Below, in pieces: positions 1 through 10,888 of a stretch of DNA of 64,000 nt; within the stretch, counting starts at the first letter, position 1; every line of letters begins with the position of its first letter. The stretch is from contig JANJXV010000129.1 in assembly GCA_024803745.1 (NCBI GenBank), positions 2,108,001-2,172,000 of the forward strand. Reading direction: 5' to 3'. Made by a program: the position numbers and the translations under genes. A model generated the notes under the pieces. That model saw only the letters and a program-made list of their open reading frames with translations. It made no database searches and was not told the origin of the DNA. This stretch comes from Megascapheus bottae. Lineage: Eukaryota; Chordata; Mammalia; Rodentia; Geomyidae.

Positions 1-909
1 ATCATGAGAGCAAGATAAAGAGACGTCCTTTTAGGAAGGGGACAGGGAAGCTCTAAATCCAGACTGGCCTCCAAGTTGCCTTCAGACAGTAATTCTACTT
101 CCGAGTCCTCAGAAGGGTCTCCTTCCTCATGAGAAACAGAATGTCCTTCCTGAGTTAAGAGGGGGATGGATTCTGGTTTGTCGAATGGAGATTGAGTCTC
201 TTTTAGTGAGATGGATGGGTCTGGATATTCTGTGAGGATGGATTCATTTTCCTCCAATGAATCCAGTATTGAGAGTACACTTGCTGCTTCCCATGGGGAC
301 ATTTTCCATGAGCCCAGCGTGTGCCCCTTCAGCTTGCACAATAAGTGGAGTGTTACTCTGACTCAGATGGACTGACTCTGGGTGGAGTGTGAAAGGAAAC
401 GGAAGGAAATCTGGCTGCTCTTTTTCTTCCTCCATAGTATCTGCAGGTTCAACTGTGTCACACATGGGGTTCAGAGCAAAAGGTATATCCATAGGACTCT
501 AAACCTGTTTGGTAATTTCTACAGAAGGCCCATGGTTTCTGGAGTGCAGTGATGATTCTCAGTCTCCATCAGTCACCAGCTCCATTGGTGGGTTTTTCAT
601 CCGGAGTTCAGGATAAGCTCTTACACGATGACCCAAACCTAAGAATGGAAATAGGTACAGAGTGGACAGAGTGGACTCTGCAAGTTGAAGTGTCACTCAA
701 CTTCCATGAGGATCTAATGGAGGAACCTGTAGAACTGGAGTTTGGACTGAACACTGAGGAGGTGTAGGGTCTTTCTAATGAGTGCTTATTCCCGAGTCCT
801 TTCAGAGGACAGACATTACCTGGCTGACACCACCCATAAAGGGCATTTTGCCAAGCTCTGTAGAAGTAAGGGCCAACCAATATCTAGACCACATGGGCTT
901 CCTACTCAC

Positions 910-1232
910 AGGTTCTGAGGCACCCACACCAGGACTTCTACTTTTTCTTGGTCTTACTGGTCGCATATTCCTCCAGCTGGTCAAAAAGTTTGTGTTTAGA
1001 AGAGCAGGTCCAAAGCCGACATGTGGAGCCTCATATAGAGCTTGAGTTGTGTCAGGGTGTGGCAGTTCTTGAACTCGTAGAAATCACTCGGGTAGAAGTC
1101 CATTCACATCGTATAGATGGAACACATGATGCTGTAGGCACATTCGGTACAAGGAAAGTGAGAGCCTTCTCTCTCCATCCTGAGCCTTTTACCAAAGCCC
1201 CTTTCTTGCAGGATTCTAATGCTGTGGCTGTC
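910..1232 (-). pseudogene. RasGEF_N exon, second half, copy A
   Basis: The exon is bounded by a CTCTGCAG acceptor and a GTGAGTAG donor. It encodes the domain's C-terminal helices (SDFYEFKNCHTLTQLKLYM) with a TGA just before the MDFYPSDF segment and a one-base frameshift before KHKLFDQLEEY. A TAG follows TKKK. Copy B has one further base missing near 50374, which breaks the frame again upstream of the TGA. Confidence 0.6.
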
Positions 1233-2082
1233 CTGCAGAGATGTGCACTTATGTGCTGGGAGGGGTGTAAGAGACACTCGAGAACAGGATGACTTTTACA
1301 CCCCACTTCCAGAAGCTTCTGAGAGAGGCCTCTATGCATCTGTCCAAAGTAAACGCACCTTAAATTAACTAAGTAAATGCTCTAAATAAATCAATAAGTG
1401 AATGCTCTAAATAAAGAACTAAATGCTCATTCCTCTAATCTTAGCCACCCAGCAGGCTGAGCTCTGAAGATCACAGTGGAAAGCCAGTCTAGTCAGTAAA
1501 AGTCTAAAGGCACTTGTCTTCAATTAGGCAGCAAAAAGCCAGAACTTGACCTATGACTCAAATGGTACAGTGCTAATTTTTGAACACCAAAGGAATGGCA
1601 TTTAGACCTGGGTTCAGGTTCAAGTGGCAGCACTGGACCACACACCAAAATGTAAATGCTTTCAGGTTCTAACAGGCAAAGCTATCACAATCCCTCCCTG
1701 ATGGCTCAAAAGTGATTCAGCCCCCAGCTTTTCCTCTGACTCCAGTATTTCACAGGCCTCCGCCATTAGTACTGACACCTCATTTCTTACTGGGAAATGG
1801 GATTTCCTTGGATGTCACCTAGGTGAGGGCTGCAGTTGGGAGCCACTTACTCATGCCTGAAATCCAACTTCTCAGTAAGCACACTGTTGAGACTCCAGTA
1901 GCTTGTGAGGGAAATGAAATGGCATGGTGTCCCAGTCATAATAAAGTAGTTTGTGCACTTGTATCATGCTTAGCTCCCCTGTGAACACCCCAGTGAAACA
2001 AACAGGCTCAGAGAGGAGCCAAGTATTCCAAGGCTTGGAAAGGAGTGGTGAGCAAACATGGGTTTGGAGGGGGAACACTCAC

Positions 2083-2276
2083 TTTTTCAAGAGAATTTCC
2101 AGCAACTACTACATTGTCCTCCACTATTTGAAATTGTGCAGGAAGTTTCCCACATAAAAGAGATCACCTTTCTGGTAGGCAGGGATCAGCTTTGTCAGCA
2201 GCATCTCCAACAGGCCTTCCTCCAGGATCCATAGGTTACAAGGCTCATTCAGAGTCTGAGCTGACTTACCATCACA
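2083..2276 (-). pseudogene. RasGEF_N exon, first half, copy A
   Basis: The candidate acceptor is CAATACAG before TGTGATGG and the donor is AA followed by GTGAGTG. The frame reads DGKSAQTLNEPCNLW onward through the domain core and then meets three in-frame TAG codons near the donor end, two of them adjacent. The same stops occur in copy B, so they predate the duplication. Boundaries are inferred from consensus dinucleotides and homology. Confidence 0.6.
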
Positions 2277-2460
2277 CTGTATTGGCAAAACAGTGGATAT
2301 TTCAAACGTAGGAATGGGACCACACTTCACACTGAGGAATTGGTATAGAGTAGATTGGAAATGACACACTCTAATCTCAGTATAGTCACTTGAAAGCACA
2401 CAAGAAGGTTGTAGTTTGTGGGCAGGATGATGGGTTCAAATAGGTTTCCTCTCAATATAC

Positions 2461-2639
2461 CTCATCTGAGTTTCTCTGGAGTTTCCTGGCTTTCTTCCTA
2501 GAGAAATGCCTGATATACTGGAATTTTGTCTTGGCCCTGATCCAGCATCTACTTCTTCAAGTGAGACATCCATATCTCTCATGCCTGAGATCCGAGCCTC
2601 CTGACCTTTGGCAACAGCACAGCAACATCTTTCTTCCTC
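2461..2639 (-). pseudogene. RalGDS-like 5' exon candidate, copy A
   Basis: A 179-base open stretch on the minus strand is bounded by an AG acceptor (GGCTCAG before GAGGAAG) and a GT donor (ATGAG before GTATAT). It reads EEERCCCAVAKGQEARISGM and continues to the donor without a stop. Homologous exons sit in the inverted copies at 22322-22499 and in the two later array units, where one base is lost near the donor. Retention of open frame across diverged copies suggests a real ancestral exon. I do not recognise a domain; RalGDS N-termini are poorly conserved. It could instead be an upstream non-coding exon. Confidence 0.45.
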
Positions 2640-3025
2640 CTGAGCCACAGGCCAAGGGAGCTGACTTGAGCTGGTTGTCACATACAGTGGCTTGGTTACC
2701 AGGGTTCCATATTCTGTTCCATTGTGAGGGAGGTAGGGTCACCTTTCAAGGCCCAATGACCAAAGCTCCTTGCTCACAGAACACCTCCCCAAAGACATAC
2801 TGGAGGCTGAATCTCCCTTCCCACCTCACATATGGATGTAGTAAACAGCACACCTTTTTGTTCAAATCCCAAGTCATTAACTAGGCGTAAGTGCTAGCCT
2901 GGTCTCAGGCTCAAGGAACCTTTCTTAGGTAAGATCCAAACTTAACTGTCACTATTCCCCTTAGACTTCACAAGACATTTTGCTTCACAGTGCCTTCTCA
3001 GCTTGCATTTTGCCTCTTGCACATT

Positions 3026-3215
3026 TTTTTTGCTAGTCCTGGGACTTGACCTCAGAGCCTGACCATTGTTCTTAGGCTTTCTTTAGGCTATAGCTGTCCC
3101 ACCAAGCCACAGCACCACTTCCAGAGTTTTCTATGTATATGGTACTGCAGAATCAAACCGGACTCTTTTTGTGTGGTAGCCAAGCACTCTACAAATAGAT
3201 GAAAGACCCAGGCCA
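3026..3215 (-). repeat. ID-type (tRNA-derived) SINE
   Basis: On the minus strand the unit starts with a degenerate box A region (GCCAAGCACT complement), has a box B-like part and ends in an A-rich tail, seen here as a T run at its left edge. It is strongly diverged. The inverted counterparts lie at 21735-21930, 29130-29325 and 36532-36727. Confidence 0.75.
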
Positions 3216-3445
3216 TCTTGCACATATTTTTCACTTCAATCTACTAGGACGTTGTTAGGTTTCTGTATCCTAATCTATTTTTCTTCCTGATGAAAATCTA
3301 TGCTGTCATCTGTAAAAATGCAAGTGGGAAAATCACAGAAGCATTGGTGACATAAAAAAAGTCTTACAGACATAGATAAGTGTCCATTCTTTGTAGGAGA
3401 AAGGATATTTTGATATGATGATGATGACTATTTATAAATACTTAA

Positions 3446-3660
3446 TCGGGGTTTAGACTTTGGCCCAGTGGTAGAGTGCTTGCCTAGCATCCATGAAGAT
3501 CTAGGTGTGAGTCCTTAATATCACACAGATATAAAAATCCATATGGCAATGTGGCTCAAGTGGCAGAGGGCTAGACTTGGGAAAAGCCAAGAGCAGTGCT
3601 CAGGCCCTGAGTTCAAGCCCCAGGAATGGCAGAAAAAACAAAAGAAAAGAAAAGAAAAGA
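3446..3660 (+). repeat. Dimer-like ID SINE with AAAAG tail
   Basis: The unit begins with GGCCCAGTGGTAGAGTGCTT, a tRNA-like box A region. A second ID-like half (GTGGCTCAAGTGGCAGAG) follows, and it ends in an AAAAG-repeat tail. The tail is about ten bases shorter in copy B, so it is a slippage-prone difference between the copies. Confidence 0.8.
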
Positions 3661-4709
3661 AATGTGCTTTTTACAAGTTATTCACTCACAGCATTTGCCT
3701 CTGAATTCTTCGCTTCTGCATCTTGTGACTTACCCTTTCCCTCAATGTAGACAAGAAAAACAGATTTTATTACTTGCTATCCTTTGTCCAATCTTTGGAT
3801 ATTAATTCAAAATACAATATTGCCTGAGATATTGTGTGTGTGCATGTGTGTGTGTATCTGCAAATGTGTGCATGCACACATGTGTACAGGGTTTAGGGCT
3901 TACTCATAGGGCCTGTGTGATAACCCTCAGCATCTTTTCCTCAAAGGTATTGGTCTTTCACTTGTAGCTTATTATAGCTAATTGGAGTTGAGAGATTCAC
4001 TCAATTTCTTGCCCTGTGCATTGGAACCCAGTGCTGGGTTCTCATATTGTTAATTGTAGCTATAGAGAAGCCTGAGGTCTGGGGATCCTCGTTAGAATCC
4101 AGCCCCTGAAAGAAAGTCACTGATAGAAATCTTTATCTTCAGTTAAGCACGAATAAATAAGGCAAAAGTGGAACTGTGGCTCAGTTCCTCTTGTAGCAGC
4201 CATGAGAAAATTAGTAATTGGCAGCACCTGGTCCCTGAGAGACATCCTTAGCACTAGTTCAAAAAAAGAAAGAAAATAATGAAAAAAATTAAAACTTGCT
4301 GAGGAATCCATAAGGATAAACGTGCCTGTGAATAATCTTGTCATTTCAGATTCCCTCAAGAGCTTATGTCTCTCTATATTTTATCAAGTTTTTTAAAAGA
4401 TATTTACATATTTTCTATCTTTCTTAAACAGAGATAGCCATCCACAAAACACAAACACAAACTCTCACACAGTATACCACCCACCCATAAGTGTCTGGCT
4501 ATGTATATATGTATAGTCATATGTATTGATCTGTCTCTCTATACTAATATATTAATGCATAAACATATGTATTTAGACAAACAGGAAACATACATATATA
4601 GGTCTCAGGCATTTCCAGATTTTGTGCAAGTCTTCTGAGTGCAACTTACCATTGTATTGTTTGTCAAGATAGAGTCCCTCTAACTTTTGGCCAGCTTCTT
4701 GTCCTTTGA
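3661..4709. other. Unassigned DNA with short TG repeat
   Basis: No gene supported. It contains a degenerate TG/CATG run at about 3833-3885 and AT-rich sequence near 4370-4580. The short open frames on the minus strand lack splice context or recognisable domains. Confidence 0.5.
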
Positions 4710-4906
4710 TACTTTTTTCTGCCAGTCCTGGGTTTTGAACGCTAGGCCTGGATGCTGTCACTGAGCTTGAGCTTCTTGCATTCAGTAGTTTATTGCAGAT
4801 AAGAGTCTCATGGAGTTTCTGTCCTGGGCTGGCTTTGAATTGTGATCCTCAGATCTCAAACTCCTGAGTAGCTAGGATGACAGTCTTGAGCTACCAGTAC
4901 CTGGTT
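4710..4906 (-). repeat. Chimeric B1/ID SINE
   Basis: The minus strand reads a 7SL-like left part (CTACTCAGGAG-type and GAGATCTGAGG-type motifs, seen as their complements) followed by an ID-like right part. It is interrupted and diverged. Confidence 0.8.
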
Positions 4907-5830
4907 CCTTTGCCTCTTTTACCCTTTTTTTGGCCCCACCACAGCCATGGTATCTACCTTCCTATGTTCTCCCCGCCTTCCCCCAGACAGGGGTCTGACA
5001 GATGCTTTCCACCCACTTATTCATGTTCTCCTCTGTATTGGCTGACAGCTAAGACATGCACTCACTTGTCTGGATGCCAAACACAAAGCCATGTGATTGT
5101 TTCTCAGTCTGGAACATCCTATCAGATTTATAGCACCACAGAGGGTCAGGTTGATGCTCCTCCAGGGCTTCTTAAATTGTTCTCATATTAATCCACAACA
5201 CGTTTGTCATCACTTGTCCAGCTAATTCATGGACTAAAGCAGCATTCCCTACAAACTTAGATCACAATACCATGAGGACACTCAAGGGTGCATTAGGAGT
5301 GTGACCTGCAGGTGGATGTGAGCCTGTCTAAGTTGGAGGGGATTTCTCCACCACAGGAAATGGAATACAAATTTAGAATCTGCTTTCATGAGGTGACAAT
5401 CTCTGGCAGATGTTCTTATCAAATGTGGCACTGCCAACTTCCAGCTTAAAACATGGGTTGATGACCCAGCATAACAGAGAATGTATTCACCCCGGCCCAA
5501 CACATAGGCTGGGACCCTGAACTTTCAGGTAGCATTTGGCTTTGAAGGTCATGAGATCTTAGTCTATAAATGATGAGCCCCCTCCCGTGAGGCATAGCAA
5601 ACGGAGCCAAAGTGCAACCCAGTTAAGCACCAGATCAAGCTTCCCTTCTACAGTAGGGTATGGTTTGGAAACTGTGCATAGCTTCTGTTTGAAGCCAGTC
5701 CAGAAAGGAAAGTCCATGAAACTCTCATTTCCAGTTAACTGCCAAGAAAAAGCCAAAGATAGAGATGAAACTCAAGGGAGCTAGAGAGCCATCTGAAAAG
5801 AATGGTTACACCCTGCAACATCCTCATTAC

Positions 5831-5978
5831 CTGATCTTGAAAACATCTCTGCGTGCATCCCAGCATGCAGCCAGCATCTGGGATTGACAGTGACCCCTGC
5901 GCCCATTGGCAATCTGCACTGTCTCTGACATCTGTAATGTGAACCTCATTCTGTTGGGTTTGTGAAGCGGTGTCAACC
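5831..5978 (-). other. Candidate orphan exon 1 (148 bases)
   Basis: The minus strand shows a pyrimidine-rich acceptor (TTCCTTCTGCAG) and a donor (ATCAG before GTAATG), with two frames open throughout. One frame reads SETVQIANGRRGHCQSQML. I recognise no domain. In copy B the donor GT has become AT, so that copy could not splice here. It could be chance. Confidence 0.3.
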
Positions 5979-6101
5979 CTGCAGAAGGAACCAACTGTGC
6001 CCTAACTCCCACTGTCCCCTGGGGCCCCTAGCATTCCCCCATCTGCACCCCTCCTGTGGCTTCTGATCCTATGGAGCCCTCCTGCCCTGTCCAACACTCA
6101 C

Positions 6102-6182
6102 ATGAAGTGCATATTTCTTCTCCTGGGGCAACTTCTCCACAGAGAGTACATGACATGCCCACTCTCCAGGCACGGGGAGATC
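6102..6182 (-). other. Candidate orphan exon 2 (81 bases)
   Basis: An acceptor (CTACTTTGGCAG) and donor (CAT before GTGAGT) bound 27 codons on the minus strand that read GEWACHVLSVEKLPQEKKYA. Both splice sites persist in copy B, with one His-to-Pro change. It lies upstream of the other candidate exon on the same strand. No family recognised. Confidence 0.35.
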
Positions 6183-6689
6183 CTGCCAAAGTAGCAAATC
6201 AGTGATAAGGACATAAAGTGATGAATAGAATTTTAGATCCTGATGGTAGACAGTCTGCAAAATCCAAGCGAGAATGGAATTGGAGGGGACCAGCGATCAG
6301 GATGTGGGCATGGAGCTTCCCTGCCAAGGGGGTGGGGGAAGTCACAGGCTGGGGGATGCACAGGATGATCCATGGGCCCTGTGCAGCTACTGGGTCACCC
6401 CCTTCTGCATCTCAGCCTTTGGCTTTGAGCTCTGTGATCGTCAAGATGTGCACAGTCTGTACTCTGGCTGGCAGAAGAAAGGACCCTGGGAAGACAATTG
6501 TAGACCCTTTGTGAGTGTAGGAAGGGTTAGGCTGGACACCCAGTCCAAGAGGAGCTAAAACTGGAGTCGAGGGGTGTGCAAGGAGTGGGTGTGAGGGTTG
6601 TGGGCAGTCACACTCACGGCAGAGGTGGCTCTGTCTGTGGGGTGAGTGCCTCCCTGCAGGCACAGAACTGGACATATCAGAGATCCACA

Positions 6690-6811
6690 TGAAAAGGAAA
6701 AGCTGGAAATGGCACTGTGGTTCAAATGGTAGAGCATCAACCTTGAGCAAAAGAGCTCAGGGACAGTACCCAGGACCTGAGTTCAAGCCTCATGACTGTA
6801 AAAGAAAAAGA
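6690..6811 (+). repeat. ID half of a chimeric SINE
   Basis: It carries GGCACTGTGGTTCAAATGGT, then AGAGCATCAACCTTGAGC, then a GTTCAAG box B-like motif and an A-rich tail. The 7SL-like left part is absent. Confidence 0.85.
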
Positions 6812-8049
6812 ACCAGGACTATGAGATGGAACCTGGTACTCTCTTGGTCTAATCAGACACAAGAAGAGGCCGGGATAGGCTGTGGAAAAACACAGAGAAC
6901 ATCTTCCCCCAGCTCATCCTGTCCTGCATGCAGGGACAGCCATGTAACTAGGGCTACGGTGAGATCATCTTCACCCCTGTGCTGCCATCTGAATTGTAGG
7001 CCTCTGTCCTGGCATGGGGTGTCCTGATGGCTGAGCAGGTGCCCTAACCCTAGATGGAGAGCAGCCACTGACTGTGGTAGCTAAGGAGAGATCTGTTCCA
7101 TAGCTATCAGGCCACCCAGCATGGGAGCCATAACCACCCCCCACCCAGGTAGAGGCCAATGGTTCTCCAGGTGCTACTAACATTGCCCCACCCCTAGCTC
7201 TGGGTACACGTGACATTCCCTCCACAAGGAGCAGGACTAAGTGAAGGATCAGGAAGCTGCCTATGGGCTTCAGATGATGGCCAGGCTGGCACTACAGATG
7301 GCCTCAATCTGTCACCACCTTCCCCTGCCTCCATCATTCCTCCATCATGCCTCTCTACCTCCCACCCATTAACCTTGGAAACCAATGAACTGGGCTCTCA
7401 TCATTCCTCTCATCTCTTCACCCACCTTGCCATGCGTCCATCCCTCTGTCACTTCCACCCCACACACATCCCACCACCAGCCACCCTCTAGCTTATGAGG
7501 ATCTCAGAGGAAGCTCTTGGTGAAGGGCTTGTGACCACAAAACAGTTACTGTCACCCGCTCCGGCCTGATCCACCACAGAATAAGAACAGCCAAGCAAGC
7601 ACACACTGCAGCAGAGTTGCTCTGCTGCCACTCTGATTTCTTCATGGCCAAGACTTGGCTCTCCTCAGCCTCTCAGCTCAGTAACCAGAACATTGTGCTT
7701 TCACAGAGCCATGGCTTCCAGTCTCCATGGACACAATGACATCAAGGTGATGCCAACTTCCCCATCTCTATATACTTCTAACTATGGGATGGGAGCTGAG
7801 GTTCTCTTCTGTCACTCCATCCGCTAAGAGGCTCATGCAGATTTCTATCCTTTGCTCATCATGGTGACTCTTTGGTTAACAAGTCACTGCTGGGCTTCCA
7901 GTTCACCACATATAGAACCCATACTCCAACACTTTTCTTAGAAGGACTGATGACTTTTAAATATTCTCTAGTTTTAAATTTCTAGTTCCTTCTCTCTTTC
8001 ATTTATATATTTCCCTTCCTCACATCCTTCTCTTTTTTACCTTCCTTCT
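6812..8049. other. Unassigned unique DNA
   Basis: GC-rich up to about 7700, then AT-richer. Open frames on both strands are short, overlapping and without recognisable domains. No repeat family is evident. Confidence 0.5.
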
Positions 8050-8272
8050 TTCATTCCTGGCCTTGAACTCAAAACCTGGAGCTTTTTCTTAGCTTTTCTT
8101 TGCTCAAGGTAGCACTCTAGCTCTTGAGCCACAGCTCTACTTCAAACTTTGTTCTTGCTCTAAACTGGGAGTATGAGTCTCATGCATTTTTCCCTTTGCT
8201 GGGTTGGTTTTAAACCACAATACTAAGATCAGGATCCTGAATATGCCTCGGATTACAGGTATTATCTAATCA
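8050..8272 (-). repeat. Chimeric B1/ID SINE, old
   Basis: Both halves are recognisable on the minus strand: a GCTCAAGG-type ID right half and a GGATTACAGG-type complement at the 7SL-like end. It is heavily diverged. Confidence 0.75.
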
Positions 8273-9212
8273 AAACAAATTCCTGATTTCTTTTTTAGAC
8301 ATAATTAGTTCTTTCAGGTGAGCCACCAGCCACTCATGCAAGAGCATTGCAGGATCCCAGCATTCATCTTGTCTCCAGTCTTATTCCATCCATCTCACAA
8401 TGGTCATCTAAAACACCATGCTGCATGCTTGAAGTCGCAAGGAACGTTCTCAACGCCATGAGAAGCCCCCTTAAGCTCTGCCTCAGACATGCCCAGCCCC
8501 CATCCCACTTCCACATGAGCATTTGATTAGGAGAAATTTCCTGAGTACATCATCATCTTTTCCTCACCATTCAAATTTCATCTTTGGAGTCATTTCTCCC
8601 AGACAAAGAGGAACATGATCCATGGTTTGATAGCAGCTCCAGCTTCATAGTCCCAGCCACCAACACCCCCCCATTACCCTGCCAGACACCTGAATTCAAG
8701 AACAATGTTTTCACTACCCCTGACTCTTATCAAATGTTTTAACTTATACAGTGCATTAAAATAATTTTACTAAATGGAATAAACACATGGCATCAAGCTT
8801 CAGAATCTTTGCACCTGAACTTTTAGTGAATAACAGACACACCAGCATTTCTGTAGCCAACAGAAATCTTAGCTTTGAGATTTCAGCATTCCTGGTATCC
8901 AAGTTTGGATGTGCTAACACTGCCCTTAATGAGGCACTTCAACCACACAATCCCACAACAATCAATGTCATTTGACATTCACTGGTAGGTGGTGCTAGGA
9001 AAAAGACTGATGTGCCAACTCCATGCTGGCTTGACCTATGCCATCTTCAAACCTGGAGCAAGTGGGGCTCCTCTCTCGGTGACATCTTTTCTCTACTACC
9101 CCAGGAGGACCATTACCTTGAGTCAAAATTATGAAGACTATCTCTACCAGCAAAGATTCCAGTGAGATGTGCCTACATGGATAAAGCTAAAATCTCACTA
9201 AAGTGAGGTTGT
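8273..9212. other. Unassigned unique DNA
   Basis: No repeat or gene supported. The plus-strand frame at 8787-8975 is short, has no splice context and is probably chance. Confidence 0.45.
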
Positions 9213-9436
9213 TGGCAGTGCTGGAGCCTGAACTCAGGGCCTGGGCACTAAGCATTTGTACTCAAGACTAGCCCTTTACCACTTGAGCCCAAACTCCATT
9301 CCCAGCTGTTTTTATTTTTGGTAGTAAGAATCTATCAGACTTTCCTGTTCTAGGTGACTTGGAACTTCCATACTCAGATCTCAGCCTCCTGACCAGCCTG
9401 GATTGAAAGTGTGGATCAGCCATGCGCCACACCTGA
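9213..9436 (-). repeat. Chimeric B1/ID SINE
   Basis: The left edge shows the ID half in reverse (CTTGAACTCAGGGCCTGGGC type), followed by the reversed 7SL-like half with CTCAGATCTCAGCCTCCTGA. It is present in both duplication copies. Confidence 0.85.
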
Positions 9437-9814
9437 GGACTTCTGCCAGCACAATTTTCCCAAAAATTGGAAGAGGAAGATGAGGGAGGATTGGGCTCAT
9501 CCTGACCTGCATATGAAGGAGAGCATCAGCCCGTGAAATTCATTCCCTGTTGTAGGCTGCTGGAGAAAAGGTAGCAAATAGGCACAGGCTGGCAGCAGAT
9601 GCCACAGAACAACTTGTGACCAAGACTCCCAGAGCAGACCTCAGAATCGATGACAGAGTTGGATCTATCCAGTAACAGAGGCAGTGGTGACACCTGAAAC
9701 TGCGCGTTTGAGCCTTTGCTGCTAGTAAACAGGGCCAACTATGTCTCAATGAGAAAGGTGAGATTTTGGTGGAGAAGGTGAGATTAAACATTATGTATCA
9801 TGCAAGAAGACAGA
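9437..9814. other. Unassigned DNA beside a LINE-1
   Basis: Two overlapping minus-strand frames reach 70-83 codons but show no domain. The right end abuts the inverted LINE-1 part. Confidence 0.4.
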
Positions 9815-10690
9815 CTATAAGGGGTCTTTTATTATTCCAAGTGAAATTTTGGATTTCCTCTTCTGTTTCTTTAAAGAATGACATTGGGATATTGATTGAA
9901 GATTGCCATTTTTACAATATTACTCCTTCCAAACCAGGAGCATAGGTTTTTGCATTTCCTCAGTTCTGCGTTAATTTCCTTCTCCAGGGTTTATAGTTCC
10001 ATCAAAAAGGTGCTTTACATTCTAAGTTAATTCCTAGGTATTTTATTTTCTTTGATAGCAAAATGAGTTGCTGTCCTGATTCTTGCCTCATTCCTCTCGT
10101 TTCTTGGCATATAAGAAGGCAGTTGACATTGAAGGTTAATTTTATACCCTGCTACCTTACCAAAGTTTTATATCAGCTCAAGCAGCTTCGGAGTAGAGTC
10201 TATAGGGTTCTTTAAATACAGAATCATGTCATCTGTAAGGAGAGAAAGTTTCAGTTCCTCTTTCCCTTTTCCTCCTCACTCCAGTTAGAATGGCCAAGAT
10301 CCAGAAATCTAATAACTTATGCTGGAGGGGATGTGGCCAGGAGGGATCACTACTACACTGTGGTGGGATTGCAAACTCGTTCAACCACTATGGAAAGCAC
10401 TATGGCAGTATCCCAAAAAGACTAAACATAGAGCTCCCCTGTGATCCAGCAATTTCTCTACTTGCCAATCGTCCAGATAGGACATACTAAATTCACTAGA
10501 AAAATAACATTTATCACAGCACTATTTACTATAGCAAAGGTATGGAACCAACCCAGATCCCCGTCAGTTGATGAGTAGATCAAATATGGTATTTTTACAC
10601 AATGGAATTCTGTGCTTCTGTCAGAAAGAATGACATAGACGAATTTGTAAGGAAATAGAAAGACTGTAAAGTTTAGAAATTAGTTTCTGT
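9815..10690 (+). mobile_element. LINE-1 ORF2 fragment with inverted 5' part, copy A
   Basis: The left part (about 9815-10268) matches ORF2 on the minus strand, in the fingers-to-thumb region upstream of the C-terminus, as seen in 24240-24740. The right part (about 10270-10690) matches the ORF2 C-terminus on the plus strand and encodes [13 protein letters not shown] then [14 protein letters not shown], the cysteine-rich C-terminal motif. Opposite orientations of two separate ORF2 stretches meeting at one point are the hallmark of twin-primed LINE-1 insertion. No 3' UTR or poly(A) is visible, so the right end is probably truncated or replaced. It also occurs in copy B. Confidence 0.85.
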
Positions 10691-10732
10691 CTCCTTCTCT
10701 ATCTCTGTACAATTTAGAAGTTCCTGTTTCTC

Positions 10733-10823
10733 TCACTTTCTGTCTCTTTTCTCTTTTTCTCTCTCTCTTTCTGTCTCTCTCTGTCTCTCTCTTTCTCTCT
10801 CTTCCTCTCTCTCTCTCTTTCTT

Positions 10824-10884
<61 letters not shown>
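10733..10884. repeat. CT microsatellite
   Basis: A long, partly impure CT run with CTTT and CTGT interruptions. The copy B counterpart is some 35-40 bases shorter. The Arg-Glu-repeat open frame across it is low complexity, not a gene. Confidence 0.95.

Positions 10885-10888
<4 letters not shown>

Larger units (their letters stand above)
1..2681 (-). pseudogene. RalGDS-like pseudogene, copy A (RasGEF_N exons and linker)
   Basis: RalGDS proteins are exchange factors that load Ral GTPases. Reading the minus strand, the exon at 2083-2276 gives LNEPCNLWILEEGLLEMLL, then KLIPAYQKGDLFYVGNFL. This matches the start of the RasGEF N-terminal domain (Ala/Leu, then GTLEKLV, then PAF, then FL.TYR.F). The next residues read TM, two TAG stops, then LLEILLKK, where RalGDS has TQQVLDLLFKR, so two CAG glutamines appear to have become TAG. 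The exon at 910-1232 continues with CAYSIMCSIYTM, a TGA, then MDFYPSDFYEFKNCHTLTQL and, after a frameshift, KHKLFDQLEEYATSKTKKK, matching the domain's C-terminal half. Positions 1-880 hold an acidic linker in several frames. No catalytic CDC25 domain is seen; it may lie left of the window or be lost. Non-functional as it stands. Family call fairly sure; exact paralogue unknown. Confidence 0.7.
2405..3775 (-). repeat. Region homologous (inverted) to the array spacer
   Basis: The reverse complement of this stretch matches 21179-22555 and the equivalent spacers of the later array units, including the 5' exon candidate, two SINEs in the same relative positions and a short GAT run (three units here against six to nine in the array). 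Homology stops near 3775, where the array changes to the LINE-1 5' end, and near 2405, where the array changes to the LINE-1 3' tail. It therefore marks the part of the RalGDS-like locus captured in the array. Confidence 0.9.
4907..6689. other. Largely unique, GC-richer DNA with candidate orphan exons
   Basis: This stretch is not an obvious repeat. It contains several overlapping short open frames on both strands that I cannot assign. Two minus-strand intervals (5831-5978 and 6102-6182) have good acceptor and donor signals and are listed separately. Nothing else is supported. Confidence 0.45.

Noticed and set aside
2531..2884. Plus-strand 117-codon frame
   Set aside because: Antisense to the RalGDS-like 5' exon; the splice sites and conserved reading frame are on the minus strand.
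3837..3895. TG run as a possible Z-DNA or regulatory element
   Set aside because: Short and impure; nothing nearby supports a regulatory role.
8787..8975. Plus-strand 62-codon frame conserved in both copies
   Set aside because: Conservation equals that of surrounding non-coding DNA; no domain or splice signals.
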